A DNA stretch of 64,000 nt from Sphingomonas sp. dw_22 (lineage in GTDB: Bacteria > Pseudomonadota > Alphaproteobacteria > Sphingomonadales > Sphingomonadaceae). Positions 45,347 through 54,838 of this stretch are shown here, one piece after another (positions within the stretch are counted from its first letter, which is position 1; the number at the start of each line of letters is the position of its first letter). Location: NCBI RefSeq assembly GCF_018449795.1, contig NZ_JAAVVE010000016.1, positions 1 through 64,000 of the forward strand. The letters run 5' to 3'. A model generated the notes under the pieces. That model worked only from the letters and a program-made list of their open reading frames with translations, was not told where the DNA came from and made no database searches. Both the position numbers and the translations under genes were made by a program.

Positions 45347-45390
45347 TCACGGAAGCGGCACGAATGTCGGCGTACCCGGCGCGAAGAGGA

Positions 45391-45957
45391 TTATGCCTCC
45401 AGCTCGACGTCCCAATAGAGCCAGTCGTGCCAGGTCTCGTGCAGGTGGTTGGGCGGGAAGCGCCGGCCATGTTCCTGCAATTGCCAGCTCGTCGGCCGGA
45501 TCGGCGTGATGTGGAGCGGCATCGCGGCCTGTTTCGGCGTCCGCCCGCCCTTGCGCAGGTTGCACGGGGCGCAGGCCGTCGCGACATTCTCCCAGGTGGT
45601 GCGTCCGCCCTGGGCTCTGGGGATCACATGGTCGAAGGTGAGGTCGCGCGTCGCGCCGCAATATTGGCAGGCGAACTTGTCGCGGAGGAAGAGGTTGAAC
45701 CGGGTGAAGGCGGGGAAATTGGAAGGTTTGACATATTGTTTGAGCGCGATGACCGAAGGAAGCTTCAGCCTCGCGCTGGGACTTCGAACCTCGCGTTCGT
45801 AATAGGACACCACGTCCACCCGATCGAGGAACAGCGCCTTGATCGCCGTCTGCCAGGGCCACACGCTCAGGGGATAATAGCTGAGCGGGGTATAATCGGC
45901 GTTCAAAACGAGTGCGGGACACCCATCTGGATGGCGGATCAAATCGGGATGATACAT
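45391..45957 (-). CDS. HNH endonuclease family protein
   Basis: This 188-aa protein has the HNH fold: CQYCG (97-101), DHVIPRAQGG (109-118), N124 and a second metal-binding CAPC pair (129-132). The N-terminal YHPDLIRHPDGCPALVLNADYTPLSYYPLSVW is a widely conserved form in alphaproteobacteria with no restriction partner, so a housekeeping DNA repair role is plausible but unproven. The ATG at 45957 follows GAGGGAG. It is divergent from gluQ. Confidence 0.9.
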   Translation of the reverse strand: MYHPDLIRHPDGCPALVLNADYTPLSYYPLSVWPWQTAIKALFLDRVDVVSYYEREVRSPSARLKLPSVIALKQYVKPSNFPAFTRFNLFLRDKFACQYCGATRDLTFDHVIPRAQGGRTTWENVATACAPCNLRKGGRTPKQAAMPLHITPIRPTSWQLQEHGRRFPPNHLHETWHDWLYWDVELEA

Positions 45958-46053
45958 GCGCTCCCTCGCCCTTGTGGTGCCCCGCTCTCTTGCGCGAGAG
46001 CGTGACGCCATCATGACAGCATATGCCGCGACTCGCGGTCAAGGGCCGGTTTC

Positions 46054-47016
46054 ATGATTATCCACACAAGATTTGCGCCCAGCCCCACCGGCCGGCTCCA
46101 TCTCGGCCACGCCTGGTCGGCGATGCAGGCGCACGATTTCGCCCGCGCCGCCGGCGGCCGTTTCAGCCTGCGCATCGAGGATATCGACGGCACCCGCTCG
46201 CGCCCCGGGCATGTCGACGCGATCTTCCGGGATCTCGAATGGCTCGGGCTGGAATGGGACGGCGAAGCGACGTTCCAGTCGCAGCGGCTGGACCTCTATG
46301 CCGGGGCGCTCGATCGGCTGAAGGCGATGGGCCTGCTCTATCCCTGCTTCTGCACCCGCGCCGACATCGCCGCGAGCCTCTCGGCCCCGCACGGCCCGGA
46401 AGGCGCGCTCTATCCGGGAACCTGCCGGGGGCTCCCCGATCCGGACCTGACCCGTCCCCATAGTTGGCGCCTGGACATGGCGGCTGCTCTAAAATTCCTC
46501 CCCGAGCTTGCTCGGGGAGGGGGACCATCCGAAGGATGGTGGAGGGGCGCCGTCGAAGACGGCGGCTACGCCGCCGCCCCTCCACCACCGCTTCGCCGCG
46601 GTCCCCCTCCCCGTGCCGGGGAGGAATTGATGTGGCACGATGCCTTTACCGGCTGGGTCCGCGCCGACCCCCGCCCGCACGGCGACGTCATCCTCGCCCG
46701 CAAGGACGCCCCCGCCAGCTACCACCTTGCCGTCACCGTCGACGATGCCGCGCAAGGCATCACCCACATCATCCGCGGCCGGGATCTGTTCGCCGCCACG
46801 CACGTCCACCGCCTGCTCCAGGCGCTGCTCGGCCTGCCCACCCCCGAATACCGCCACCACGACCTGCTGCTCGGCCCCGACGGCACCCGCCTCGCCAAGC
46901 GCCACGGCGCCCCGACGCTGGAGGCGCTGCGCCTCGCCGGCGAGGACGGCCGCGCGCTGGCGGAGCGATTGCGCGCCGGCCGCCTCCCGGTTGGAATCGC
47001 CGCCGCAGGGGAGTAG
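46054..47016 (+). CDS. gluQ: Glutamyl-queuosine tRNA(Asp) synthetase with in-frame repeat insertion
   Basis: This 320-aa GluRS-like protein attaches glutamate to queuosine in the anticodon of tRNA(Asp). It lacks the anticodon-binding half of true GluRS. It has the HIGH-like HLGH (17-20), zinc ligands C98, C100, Y120 and C124, and the KMSKS-like LAKRHG. Residues about 147-191 are encoded by a copy of the palindromic repeat and include GGGPSEGWWRGAV and [16 protein letters not shown]. The insertion keeps the frame and splits the segment between RLDMAAAL and LMWHDAFTGW. Without it the protein would be about 276 aa, near the family norm. Whether the enzyme is active is unknown. Confidence 0.93.
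   Translation: MIIHTRFAPSPTGRLHLGHAWSAMQAHDFARAAGGRFSLRIEDIDGTRSRPGHVDAIFRDLEWLGLEWDGEATFQSQRLDLYAGALDRLKAMGLLYPCFCTRADIAASLSAPHGPEGALYPGTCRGLPDPDLTRPHSWRLDMAAALKFLPELARGGGPSEGWWRGAVEDGGYAAAPPPPLRRGPPPRAGEELMWHDAFTGWVRADPRPHGDVILARKDAPASYHLAVTVDDAAQGITHIIRGRDLFAATHVHRLLQALLGLPTPEYRHHDLLLGPDGTRLAKRHGAPTLEALRLAGEDGRALAERLRAGRLPVGIAAAGE
46493..46628. repeat. Palindromic repeat, GGGGAGG family, inside the gluQ reading frame
   Basis: The 136-bp copy runs from AATTCCTCCCCGAGC to GCCGGGGAGGAATT, with inner arms GGTGGAGGGGC and GCCCCTCCACC. The reading frame passes through it with no stop codon. If AATT is a target duplication, the net gain is 132 bp (44 codons). Confidence 0.93.
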
Positions 47017-47025
47017 GGAAGGGGG

Positions 47026-47253
47026 ATGCTCTTCCTCGCCATCCTGCTCATCGCCGCGATGCTCGCGACCCTGTTCTTCCTCATCCGGGGGCTGGTCAAC
47101 ATGGCCGGCACCACCAGCCAGGATCTGGAAGGCCCCGGCCCCAGCGAGCGGGCGCTGCGATCCAACAAGCTGATGCAGAAGCGCATCCTGTTCCAGGGGA
47201 TCGCGATCGGCATCATCGCGCTGATCCTGCTGATCGCCTCGGCGAAAGGGTGA
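47026..47253 (+). CDS. HIG1-type twin transmembrane protein
   Basis: This 75-aa protein has two helices (about 2-25 and 54-72) joined by a short polar loop with LRSNKLMQKRILFQG. The loop pattern and size match the HIG1 / hypoxia-induced family found in alphaproteobacteria beside PduO-type adenosyltransferases; eukaryotic relatives associate with respiratory complexes. The ATG at 47026 follows GGGAAGGGGG. The stop overlaps the next small gene as GTGA. Confidence 0.82.
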   Translation: MLFLAILLIAAMLATLFFLIRGLVNMAGTTSQDLEGPGPSERALRSNKLMQKRILFQGIAIGIIALILLIASAKG

Positions 47254-47459
47254 AAGCTGCAGCGTCATCGTCCGAGCCGCGCGCTATCCACCCGCTGCTG
47301 ATGCTGGGACTATTGATGGCCCCTTGGCTCTTCTTCTGGTTCCTCTTGCTGCGTCGCGGCTATGCCGCTTCCACGCGCATTGCCGCGGCGAGCTATATGC
47401 TGGTGCCGGCCGCGCTGGCATTGACCGCAACCTTCCTGGCGCCGCCTCGCTCATGGTAA
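47250..47459 (+). CDS. Small membrane protein between the HIG1-type gene and pduO
   Basis: This 69-aa ORF starts with GTG overlapping the previous stop codon and overlaps pduO by 7 bp, so it is probably translated. It has two hydrophobic helices (about 17-34 and 44-63) with RRGYAASTR between them. I do not recognise a family. The tight packing suggests coexpression with its neighbours. Confidence 0.65.
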   Translation: MKAAASSSEPRAIHPLLMLGLLMAPWLFFWFLLLRRGYAASTRIAAASYMLVPAALALTATFLAPPRSW

Positions 47460-48010
47460 AGCTCAACAAGATCTACACCCGCACCGGCGATGCCGGCACC
47501 ACCGGCCTGGTCGACGGCTCGCGCGTGTCCAAGGCCGATCCGCGCATGGCCGCGATCGGCGACGTGGATGAGGCGAACAGCGCGATCGGCGTCGCCCGCG
47601 CCGCGCTCGGCCCCGGCAGCCTGGGCGAGATGCTCGCGCGCATCCAGAACGACCTGTTCGATCTCGGCGCCGATCTCGCCACCCCGATCGAGATGGCGGG
47701 CGCGCTGCGCATCGTCCCCGCCCAGGTGACCTGGCTGGAGGAGCGGATCGACCATCTCAACGCCGCGCTCGAACCGCTGACCAGCTTCATCCTGCCCGCC
47801 GGCGAGGCGTCCGCCGCCGCGCTCCACCTCGCCCGCGCGGTCGTCCGCCGGGCCGAACGGACCGCCGTCGCCGCGGGCCGATCGGTCGCTTTGGCGCCCG
47901 ATGCCCTTGCGTATCTCAATCGCCTTTCCGATCTCCTGTTCGTCGCCGCGCGCGCGGTGAACCAGAATGCCGGTGGGGACGTTCTCTGGGTTCCGGGGGC
48001 CTCACGCTGA
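47453..48010 (+). CDS. PduO-type cob(I)yrinic acid a,c-diamide adenosyltransferase
   Basis: This 185-aa trimeric helical-bundle enzyme adenosylates cob(I)alamin or its precursor using ATP. The ATP-binding N-terminus KIYTRTGDAGTTGLVDGSRV and the basic motif VVRRAERTAV are intact. The ATG at 47453 lies within the end of the upstream small gene. It supports adenosylcobalamin-dependent enzymes; no cobalamin biosynthesis genes are nearby. Confidence 0.93.
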   Translation: MVKLNKIYTRTGDAGTTGLVDGSRVSKADPRMAAIGDVDEANSAIGVARAALGPGSLGEMLARIQNDLFDLGADLATPIEMAGALRIVPAQVTWLEERIDHLNAALEPLTSFILPAGEASAAALHLARAVVRRAERTAVAAGRSVALAPDALAYLNRLSDLLFVAARAVNQNAGGDVLWVPGASR

Positions 48011-48061
48011 GCCGAGCGAACCGCGATTGACCGGCAGGGCGCAGCCTGCTAGGAGAACAAA

Positions 48062-49369
48062 ATGAGAACGAAGACTGGTCCGGCCCCGGCTTCCGTTTCG
48101 CTCGGCGAGCGTTTTTCGCGGGTCCGGGCGCTCAGCGTCGCATTGGCGGCGCCGCTCTCCGATGCCGATGCCACGATCCAGTCGATGGACGATGCCTCGC
48201 CCGCCAAATGGCATCTCGCGCACACGACATGGTTCTTCGAGACCTTCGTGCTGCGTGATTTCGTGCCCGGCTATCGCCTGTTCGATGCGCGCTGGCCCTT
48301 CCTGTTCAACAGCTATTACGAAGCCGAGGGCGCGCGCCACGCCCGTCCGCGGCGCGGCATGCTGTCGCGTCCTTCGCTCGACGAGATCCTCGCCTATCGC
48401 GCCGCCGTCGACGCCGCGCTGCTCCGCGCGCTGCCCGATCTGCCCCGGCAGGCACAGGCGCTGGTGGAGCTCGGCTGCAACCATGAGGAGCAGCACCAGG
48501 AACTGCTGCTGACCGACATCCTCCACCATTTCTCGGTCAATCCGCTGGAGCCGGCGCTGTGGCGGGGGGACCGCAAGATCCCCGTCGAGATGCCGGGCCC
48601 GATCGGCTGGATCGAGGGCCGGCAAGGGATCGTCGAGGTCGGAGAGAATTTCCCAATAGCGGTGTCAACCGTGTCAACCGCCGCACCCGGAAATCCGGCC
48701 GGCGATTTCGCGTTCGACAACGAAACGCCGCGCCACGCCGCGCTGCTCCATCCCCATGCGATCGCCGATCGCACCGTCACCAACGGCGAATGGGCCGCCT
48801 TCATCGCCGAGGGCGGCTATCGCGATCCGCGCCACTGGCTGGCCGATGGCTGGGCCTGGGTCCAGGCTCAGAGCATCGAGGCGCCGCTTTATTGGCGGCT
48901 GGAGGACGATGTCTGGACCCGCTTCGGCCTCGACGGCCGCCGCGGAATCGATCCTGCCGCCCCGGTCACCCATGTCAGCTTCTACGAGGCGGATGCCTAT
49001 GCGAGCTGGGCCGGGGCCCGCCTGCCCACCGAATTCGAATGGGAAGCCATGGCCGCGTCGCACGATCCCCTCGGCGGCAACCAGCTGGACGCCGCCGGCC
49101 CGGTCGAGCCTCGCCCGGCCGCGGGCGGCCCCGCCTTCTTCGGCGATGTCTGGGAATGGACCGGCAGCGCCTATCGCCCCTATCCGGGCTTCAAGACCGC
49201 CGAGGGCGCCGTCGGCGAATATAACGGCAAGTTCATGAGCGGCCAGTTCGTACTGCGCGGCGGCAGTTGCGCCAGCCCGCGCGGCCATGTCCGCGCCTCC
49301 TATCGCAACTTCTTCTACCCCCATCAGCGCTGGCAGTTCACCGGCGTCCGCTTGGCCAAGGATCTCTGA
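48062..49369 (+). CDS. egtB: Ergothioneine biosynthesis sulfoxide synthase EgtB
   Basis: This 435-aa non-heme iron enzyme joins hercynine to a thiol donor (gamma-glutamylcysteine or cysteine) using O2. The iron histidines are H51 in [10 protein letters not shown] and H141/H145 in [10 protein letters not shown], spaced as in characterised EgtB. The C-terminal half is an FGE-sulfatase type domain with [26 protein letters not shown] and [16 protein letters not shown]. The ATG at 48062 follows GGAGA. A 9-bp tandem duplication (GTGTCAACC twice, 48662-48679) lies in the linker. The partner egtD is next. Confidence 0.94.
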   Translation: MRTKTGPAPASVSLGERFSRVRALSVALAAPLSDADATIQSMDDASPAKWHLAHTTWFFETFVLRDFVPGYRLFDARWPFLFNSYYEAEGARHARPRRGMLSRPSLDEILAYRAAVDAALLRALPDLPRQAQALVELGCNHEEQHQELLLTDILHHFSVNPLEPALWRGDRKIPVEMPGPIGWIEGRQGIVEVGENFPIAVSTVSTAAPGNPAGDFAFDNETPRHAALLHPHAIADRTVTNGEWAAFIAEGGYRDPRHWLADGWAWVQAQSIEAPLYWRLEDDVWTRFGLDGRRGIDPAAPVTHVSFYEADAYASWAGARLPTEFEWEAMAASHDPLGGNQLDAAGPVEPRPAAGGPAFFGDVWEWTGSAYRPYPGFKTAEGAVGEYNGKFMSGQFVLRGGSCASPRGHVRASYRNFFYPHQRWQFTGVRLAKDL

Positions 49370-49424
49370 TGCCAACCACCATTCTTCGTCACCGGGATGA
49401 CGAACAGGAAAAGGGCGCTTAACC

Positions 49425-50402
49425 ATGCTCAAGCAGGAGCTGGAGGACGGCCAGGCCGGCCTCGCCGATCCCAATTTCCGCGCCGATGTGCTGAACGGCC
49501 TCGCGGCAAGCCCGCGGGCGATCCCCGCGCGCTGGTTCTACGATCGCCGCGGCTCGGAGCTGTTCGAGGCGATCACCGACCTCCCCGAATATTACCCCAC
49601 CCGCACCGAGACGGCGTTGCTCCAGCAGACCGGCCCCGAGCTCGGCGCGCTCGCGGCGCGCGGCGCGGCGGTGGTCGAGTTCGGTTCGGGCTCGTCCACC
49701 AAGACGCCGATCCTGCTGCGCGCGATCGATCCCGCCGCCTATGTGCCGATCGACATCTCGGGCGATTTCCTGCGCCAGTCGGCCGGCGAATTGTCGCAGG
49801 CGTTTCCGGGCCTGCCGGTCTATCCGGTCGAGGCCGATTTCCTCCGCCCGGTGCCGCTGCCCGCCCAGGTCGCGCGCATGCCCAAGCTCGGCTTCTTCCC
49901 CGGTTCGACGATCGGCAACATGAACGCCTGGCACGCGGTGGATCTGCTCCGGGCGATGCGGACCTGGCTGGGCGAGGGCGCGCGGCTGCTGATCGGCATG
50001 GATCGGGTCAAGTCGCCCGACATCCTGATCCCCGCCTATGACGACCCGCACGGGGTGACCGCCGAATTCAATCTCAACCTGCTCGAACGGATCAACCGCG
50101 AGCTGGGCGGCACGATCCCCGTCGACGCCTTCCGCCACCGCGCGATCTGGAATGCCGATGCCGCGCGGATCGAGATGCATCTGGAGGCGGCGCGCGACGT
50201 CACGTTCCAGGTCGATGGCCGCCCCTTCGCCATGCTCCAGGGCGAGACGATCCACACCGAGAACAGCCATAAATACGGCTCCAACGGCGCCCGCCAGCTC
50301 CTGCGCGCCGGCGGCTGGACCCCGATCGCCGAATGGACCGATCAGCAGGACTGGTTCGCGCTGCTGCTCTGCGAAGCCCAGCCGTTGAGGACTGCGCCCT
50401 GA
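49425..50402 (+). CDS. egtD: L-histidine N(alpha)-methyltransferase EgtD
   Basis: This 325-aa SAM-dependent enzyme trimethylates histidine to hercynine, the first step of ergothioneine synthesis. Motif I is [15 protein letters not shown] (83-97), followed by [12 protein letters not shown] and [13 protein letters not shown]. The C-terminal [11 protein letters not shown] is a histidine-pocket hallmark. It follows egtB by 55 bp, in the same direction. No egtA, egtC or egtE is near, so the thiol donor and C-S lyase step must be provided elsewhere. Confidence 0.95.
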   Translation: MLKQELEDGQAGLADPNFRADVLNGLAASPRAIPARWFYDRRGSELFEAITDLPEYYPTRTETALLQQTGPELGALAARGAAVVEFGSGSSTKTPILLRAIDPAAYVPIDISGDFLRQSAGELSQAFPGLPVYPVEADFLRPVPLPAQVARMPKLGFFPGSTIGNMNAWHAVDLLRAMRTWLGEGARLLIGMDRVKSPDILIPAYDDPHGVTAEFNLNLLERINRELGGTIPVDAFRHRAIWNADAARIEMHLEAARDVTFQVDGRPFAMLQGETIHTENSHKYGSNGARQLLRAGGWTPIAEWTDQQDWFALLLCEAQPLRTAP

Positions 50403-50437
50403 CGCCCTATGCGACACGCGACTCAGGGAGACGGATG

Positions 50438-51307
50438 ATGAAGACGGTCGGCGTTATCGGTGCGGGGCAGATGGGGGCGGGCATCGCCCAGGTTTCGGCG
50501 CAGGCGGGCTATGAAGTGCTGCTCTCCGACGTCGATCAGGCACGCGCCGAGGCGGGCAAGGCGGGCATCGCCAGGCAGCTCGCCCGCGCGGTCGAGAAGG
50601 AAAAGATCGCCGCCGCCGATGCCGAAGCCGCGCTCGGCCGCATCACCACGATCGCCGACGTCTCGGCCATGGCCCCGTGCGCGCTGGTAATCGAAGCCGC
50701 CACCGAGCGCGAGGCCATCAAGCGCCAGATCTTCGAGACTGTCGGCAAGGTGCTGGGGCCGGACGCGATCCTCGCGAGCAACACTTCGTCGATCCCGATC
50801 ACCCGCCTCGCCCAGGCCGCGCCCGATGCCGGCCGCTTCGTGGGCGTGCATTTCTTCAATCCGGTGCCGGTGATGGGGCTGATCGAGCTGATCCGCGGCC
50901 TCGCCACCTCGGATGCCACCGTCGCCGCGGTCGAGGCGTTCGGGAGCTCGCTCGGCAAGCGCATCGTCCATGCGAACGACGCGCCGGGCTTCATCGTCAA
51001 TCGCGTGCTGATGCCGATGCTCAACGAGGCATGCTTCGCGCTGGGCGAGGGCGTCGCGACGATCCCCGATATCGACGCCGCCTGCCAGCTCGGCCTCAAC
51101 CATCCGATGGGGCCGTTCACGCTCGCGGACTTCATCGGCCTCGACACCTGCCTGGAGATCACCCGCGTCCTGTTCGAAGGCACCGGCGACCCCAAGTTCC
51201 GCCCGGCGCCGCTGCTGGTGAAATATGTCGAAGCCGGCTGGTACGGCCGCAAGACGAAGCGCGGCTTCTACGATTATTCGGGCGCGGAACCGGTGCCGAC
51301 ACGCTGA
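50438..51307 (+). CDS. 3-hydroxybutyryl-CoA dehydrogenase
   Basis: This 289-aa enzyme oxidises 3-hydroxyacyl-CoA with NAD(P). It has the dinucleotide motif [10 protein letters not shown] (7-16), the catalytic HFFNPVPVM segment and the C-terminal domain signature [17 protein letters not shown]. Single-domain length fits Hbd/PaaH-type proteins used in butyrate/PHB or phenylacetate metabolism rather than the fused beta-oxidation protein. Two adjacent ATG codons follow GGGAGACGG; the second (50438) has better spacing. Confidence 0.93.
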   Translation: MKTVGVIGAGQMGAGIAQVSAQAGYEVLLSDVDQARAEAGKAGIARQLARAVEKEKIAAADAEAALGRITTIADVSAMAPCALVIEAATEREAIKRQIFETVGKVLGPDAILASNTSSIPITRLAQAAPDAGRFVGVHFFNPVPVMGLIELIRGLATSDATVAAVEAFGSSLGKRIVHANDAPGFIVNRVLMPMLNEACFALGEGVATIPDIDAACQLGLNHPMGPFTLADFIGLDTCLEITRVLFEGTGDPKFRPAPLLVKYVEAGWYGRKTKRGFYDYSGAEPVPTR

Positions 51308-51392
51308 GGCTTGCAATGTAGGATTTGGCCTGCAACCCAGGCCAGATTCTTTCTCATCGCTATGATCGGTCGCGAGCGCCCTGCCTCTCATC

Positions 51393-51422
51393 CGTCACCC
51401 CGGCCGCAGTGCCGGGGTGACG
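51393..51422. repeat. REP-like hairpin CGTCACCCCGGC/GCCGGGGTGACG
   Basis: A perfect 12-bp stem with a 6-nt loop lies between the convergent hbd and nupC genes. A shorter related palindrome (TCGTCACCGGGATGACGA) is at about 49388-49405 between egtB and egtD. No T-run follows, so it is more likely a dispersed palindrome than a canonical terminator. Confidence 0.75.
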
Positions 51423-51462
51423 GCAGGGCTTTGAGGCCTCGTCATTCCGAACTCTGAACGCC

Positions 51463-52728
51463 CTAAGGCAGCAGCAGCCCGGCCAGCGCCGCCGACATCA
51501 GGTTCGCCAGGCTCCCCGCGATCAGCGCGCGGATACCGAGCTTGGCGATCATCGGCCGCTGGTTCGGCGCGAGGCTGCCGGTCGCGGCCATCTGGATCGC
51601 GATCGAGCTGAAATTGGCGAAGCCGCACAGCGAGAAGGTGATGATCGCCCGGGTGCGCGGCGCGAGGTCGGTCAGATGGCCCAGGTCGATGAACGCGACG
51701 AATTCGTTGAGCACCAGCTTGGTGCCGAACAGCCCGCCCGCCTCCAGCGCCTCGTGCCAGGGGATGCCGAGCAGGTACATGACCGGCGCGAACACGGTGC
51801 CGATGATCGACTGGAAGCTCAGCTCGGGATGGCCGAACCAGCCGCCCACGCCGCCCAGCAGCCCGTTGGCGAGCGCCACCAGCGCCACGAACGCCAGCAC
51901 CATGGCGCCCACCGCCACCGCGATCTTCACGCCGGTCGATGCGCCCATCGATGCGGCCATGATGAGGTTGGCCGCGCGTTCCTCCTCCAGGTCGTGCTCG
52001 GCGACCTTGATGAGCTCTTCCTCGGGATCGTCGTTCAGCGGCAACTCGCCGTCCTTGGGGGCGATCGCGTCGGGCATGATGATCTTGGCCATCAGCAGGC
52101 CGCCCGGCGCCGCCATGAACGAGGCAGCGAGCAGATAGGGGAGCGATGCCGGCCCGAGCAGGCTGGCATAGGCCGCCAGGATCGTCCCCGCGACGCCCGA
52201 CATGCCGACGGTCATCACCGCGAAGAGCTGCGAAGGCGTCAGCCGTGCCAGATAGGGGCGGATCACCAGCGGCGATTCGCTCTGCCCGACGAAGATGTTC
52301 GCGGCGGCGCACAGCGATTCGACCTTGCTGGTGCCCACCACCTTCTCGATGCCGCCGCCGATCCAGCGGATCACGAACTGCATCACCCCGATATGGTAGA
52401 GGATCGAAACGAGCGCGGCGAAGAAGATGATGACCGGCAGCGCCGCGATGGCGAAGCTCTGCCCGCCCAGCTCGGGCCTGGCGAGCGGCCCGAACAGGAA
52501 GCTGGTGCCCGCCCCGGCATAGCCGAGCAGCGCCGATACGCCGTTGGAAAGCGTGTGCAGCGCCGATTGCCCCCAGCTCGTCCGCAGCACCAGCACCGCG
52601 ATCCCCGCCTGGAGCGCGAAGGCGGCGCCGACGACGCGCAGCCGGATGCCGCGCTTGTTGGTCGAAAGCAGGAACGCGATCGCCAGGATCGCGAGCACGC
52701 CGAAAATGCCGATCGGGAAATGAGTCAT
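51463..52728 (-). CDS. Concentrative nucleoside transporter (NupC/CNT family)
   Basis: This 421-aa polytopic protein imports nucleosides by proton or sodium symport. Diagnostic segments are NIFVGQSESPLVIRPYL with the QSES core, and the second-half motif NEFVAFIDL and SLCGFANFSSIAIQ. A charged, Glu-rich loop (DDPEEELIKVAEHDLEEE) sits mid-protein. The ATG at 52728 is used; its ribosome-binding site is weak. It diverges from the queuosine-precursor transporter gene. Confidence 0.93.
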   Translation of the reverse strand: MTHFPIGIFGVLAILAIAFLLSTNKRGIRLRVVGAAFALQAGIAVLVLRTSWGQSALHTLSNGVSALLGYAGAGTSFLFGPLARPELGGQSFAIAALPVIIFFAALVSILYHIGVMQFVIRWIGGGIEKVVGTSKVESLCAAANIFVGQSESPLVIRPYLARLTPSQLFAVMTVGMSGVAGTILAAYASLLGPASLPYLLAASFMAAPGGLLMAKIIMPDAIAPKDGELPLNDDPEEELIKVAEHDLEEERAANLIMAASMGASTGVKIAVAVGAMVLAFVALVALANGLLGGVGGWFGHPELSFQSIIGTVFAPVMYLLGIPWHEALEAGGLFGTKLVLNEFVAFIDLGHLTDLAPRTRAIITFSLCGFANFSSIAIQMAATGSLAPNQRPMIAKLGIRALIAGSLANLMSAALAGLLLP

Positions 52729-52859
52729 CCGGTTGGTCGCACCCCAGGCGCCGGCTGGATCGGCCGGCAAAGGCGAAAGCATACACGCTGCGCGGCGCGA
52801 GGCCAGAGGGCGCGCCCGCCATCTTCCACCGCCCGCGCTTTGCCGCTAGCGTCCGGGCG

Positions 52860-53537
52860 ATGGACAGTTTCCGCCCCGCGATCGCGCGCTCGCTCTTCTT
52901 CCTCTCGATATTCTACGGCGGCATGGTCTGCATCGCCGGCGTGCTCGGCAACAAGCAGGTTTCGCTCGGGCCGGTCTCCGAAATCGGCAACCTGGTCGGC
53001 GTCGGTCCGCTGGCGGTGGAGGCGGGGATCTTCGCCTTCCTGCTGCTGGTGTCGGTGTCGAGCGCGGTCGCCGAGCTGCATGGGCCGGACACGGCGAAGC
53101 GGCTGGTGGTGTTCGGCTTCGTGCCGTTGGTGACCTCGGTGCTGCTCGCGCTGCTGGTGCTGACGCTGCCGCCCTCGCCCAGCATGGCGCCCGATCGGCT
53201 CCATGCCTTCGAGCTGATGATGGCGGGCACGCCGCGCATCTGGCTGGGCGGCATCCTGGCTTACGGCGTCTCGCAGATCCTCAACGTCACCATCTTCAGC
53301 GCCCTGAAGCGCGGCGGCAGCGGCCTGCTCTGGCTGCGCTCGGCGATCGCCAGCGTGCTCAGCCAGGTCACCGACACGCTGATCTTCGTCACTATCGCCT
53401 TTTACGGCGTGTTCCCGATCGGCGAGCTGCTGATCGGCCAGATGCTGACCAAGGTGGTGCTGTCGCTGATCCTCGTGCCGCCGCTGATCTACATGTTCGT
53501 CGCCATCGGCCGCGCACTCGATGGACGCCGCGCCTGA
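52860..53537 (+). CDS. yhhQ: Queuosine precursor transporter (YhhQ/QPTR family)
   Basis: This 225-aa membrane protein has six helices with the family pattern [20 protein letters not shown] near the N-terminus, then [16 protein letters not shown] and [16 protein letters not shown]. The family imports preQ0/preQ1-type queuosine precursors. gluQ, which acts on queuosine-containing tRNA, is about 6 kb upstream. It is followed after 20 bp by argB. Confidence 0.9.
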   Translation: MDSFRPAIARSLFFLSIFYGGMVCIAGVLGNKQVSLGPVSEIGNLVGVGPLAVEAGIFAFLLLVSVSSAVAELHGPDTAKRLVVFGFVPLVTSVLLALLVLTLPPSPSMAPDRLHAFELMMAGTPRIWLGGILAYGVSQILNVTIFSALKRGGSGLLWLRSAIASVLSQVTDTLIFVTIAFYGVFPIGELLIGQMLTKVVLSLILVPPLIYMFVAIGRALDGRRA

Positions 53538-53557
53538 GGGCCAGTAAAGGGCCGCGC

Positions 53558-54457
53558 ATGACCGATCATTCCCCCGATCCGGCGATGCTCGCCAAGGCCG
53601 AAACGCTCACCGAGGCGCTGCCCTATCTCCAGCGCTATGCGGGCAAGACCTTCGTGGTGAAATATGGCGGCCACGCCATGGGCGATCCCGAGCTCCAGCG
53701 CGACTTCGCCGAGGACGTGGTGCTGCTGCAGGCGGTGGGGATCAATCCGATCGTCGTCCATGGCGGCGGCCCGCAGATCGGGGCCATGCTCAAGCGGCTA
53801 GGCGTCGAATCGAAGTTCGTCGGCGGCCTGCGCGTCACCGATGCCGAGACCGCGCGGATCGCGGAGATGGTCCTGGCCGGCTCGATCAACAAGGAGATCG
53901 TCGGCTGGATCGCCCAGGCCGGCGGCAAGGCGGTCGGCATCTCGGGCAAGGATGCCGCGCTGGTGACGGCGGAGAAGGTCCAGGGCCGTGAGCCCGATCC
54001 GCTCCGAGGCATTGAGCGGCATGTCGACCTGGGTTTCGTCGGCGAGCCGGTGGCGGTTGACCCCGCGATCCTCAAGTCGCTCGCGGCACAGGGGTTCATC
54101 CCCGTCGTCGCCCCGATCGCGATGGGCGCGGACGGCAACACCTACAATATCAACGCCGATACGATGGCCGGCGCGATCGCGGGGGCCTGCAACGCGGCGC
54201 GCTTCTTCCTGCTGACCGACGTGCCGGGCGTGATGGACAAGTCGGGCGAGCTGATGACCGATCTCGATCCGGCGGGCATCGCCGCATTGAAGGCCGACGG
54301 CACGATCTCGGGTGGGATGATTCCCAAGGTCGAGACCTGCGTGGCCGCGGTCAATGCCGGAGTCGATGCGGCGGTCATCCTCGACGGGCGGATCCCCCAT
54401 GCGATGCTGCTCGAGATCTTCACCCGCCAGGGCGCCGGTACGCTGGTCCACGCCTGA
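53558..54457 (+). CDS. argB: Acetylglutamate kinase
   Basis: This 299-aa kinase phosphorylates N-acetyl-L-glutamate in arginine synthesis. It has [11 protein letters not shown] (31-41), [35 protein letters not shown] and the C-terminal [10 protein letters not shown]. The longer N-terminal helix ([17 protein letters not shown]) is the arginine-inhibitable hexameric type. The ATG at 53558 follows AAAGGG. It probably shares transcription with yhhQ upstream and yggT-like genes downstream. Confidence 0.97.
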   Translation: MTDHSPDPAMLAKAETLTEALPYLQRYAGKTFVVKYGGHAMGDPELQRDFAEDVVLLQAVGINPIVVHGGGPQIGAMLKRLGVESKFVGGLRVTDAETARIAEMVLAGSINKEIVGWIAQAGGKAVGISGKDAALVTAEKVQGREPDPLRGIERHVDLGFVGEPVAVDPAILKSLAAQGFIPVVAPIAMGADGNTYNINADTMAGAIAGACNAARFFLLTDVPGVMDKSGELMTDLDPAGIAALKADGTISGGMIPKVETCVAAVNAGVDAAVILDGRIPHAMLLEIFTRQGAGTLVHA

Positions 54458-54517
54458 ACTTGTGGGAGACCCGCGCTTTCCTGTATTCCGGGCGCAATAC
54501 ACCTCGTGGAGATACCC

Positions 54518-54838
54518 TTGACCGACTTTCTGATTACGCTGCTGAACATCGTCCAGATGCTCTTGAACGTGTTCTGGTGGATCATCGTTGTCCAGGCGGT
54601 CCTCTCCTGGCTCATCGCCTTCAACGTCATCAACACGCACAATGATTTCGTGCGCGCGCTGTGGGACGGGCTGGGGCGGCTGACCGAGCCGGTCTATCGT
54701 CCGATCCGGCGGATCCTCCCCGATTTCGGCGCGCTCGACATTTCGCCGCTGGTCGTGCTGCTGGTCCTCATCATCGTCAGCGGCTATCTGATCCCGTTCC
54801 TCCAGCGGCAGATCGCGACAGCGGCCTATCTGGGCTGA
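54518..54838 (+). CDS. YggT family membrane protein
   Basis: This 106-aa protein has two hydrophobic blocks, each with a helical hairpin (about 1-27 and 68-98), around DGLGRLTEPVYRPIRRILPDFGALDISP, which is the YggT signature in form. The family is linked to osmotic tolerance or cell division depending on species. I prefer a TTG start at 54518 with GGAG 6 nt upstream; a GTG at 54506 would lie over that site. It abuts the DUF167 gene. Confidence 0.87.
   Translation: MTDFLITLLNIVQMLLNVFWWIIVVQAVLSWLIAFNVINTHNDFVRALWDGLGRLTEPVYRPIRRILPDFGALDISPLVVLLVLIIVSGYLIPFLQRQIATAAYLG

Noticed and set aside
45391..45957. HNH protein as part of a restriction-modification or defence island
   Set aside because: No methyltransferase, helicase or other defence gene is adjacent, and this HNH form is widespread as a single gene in alphaproteobacteria.
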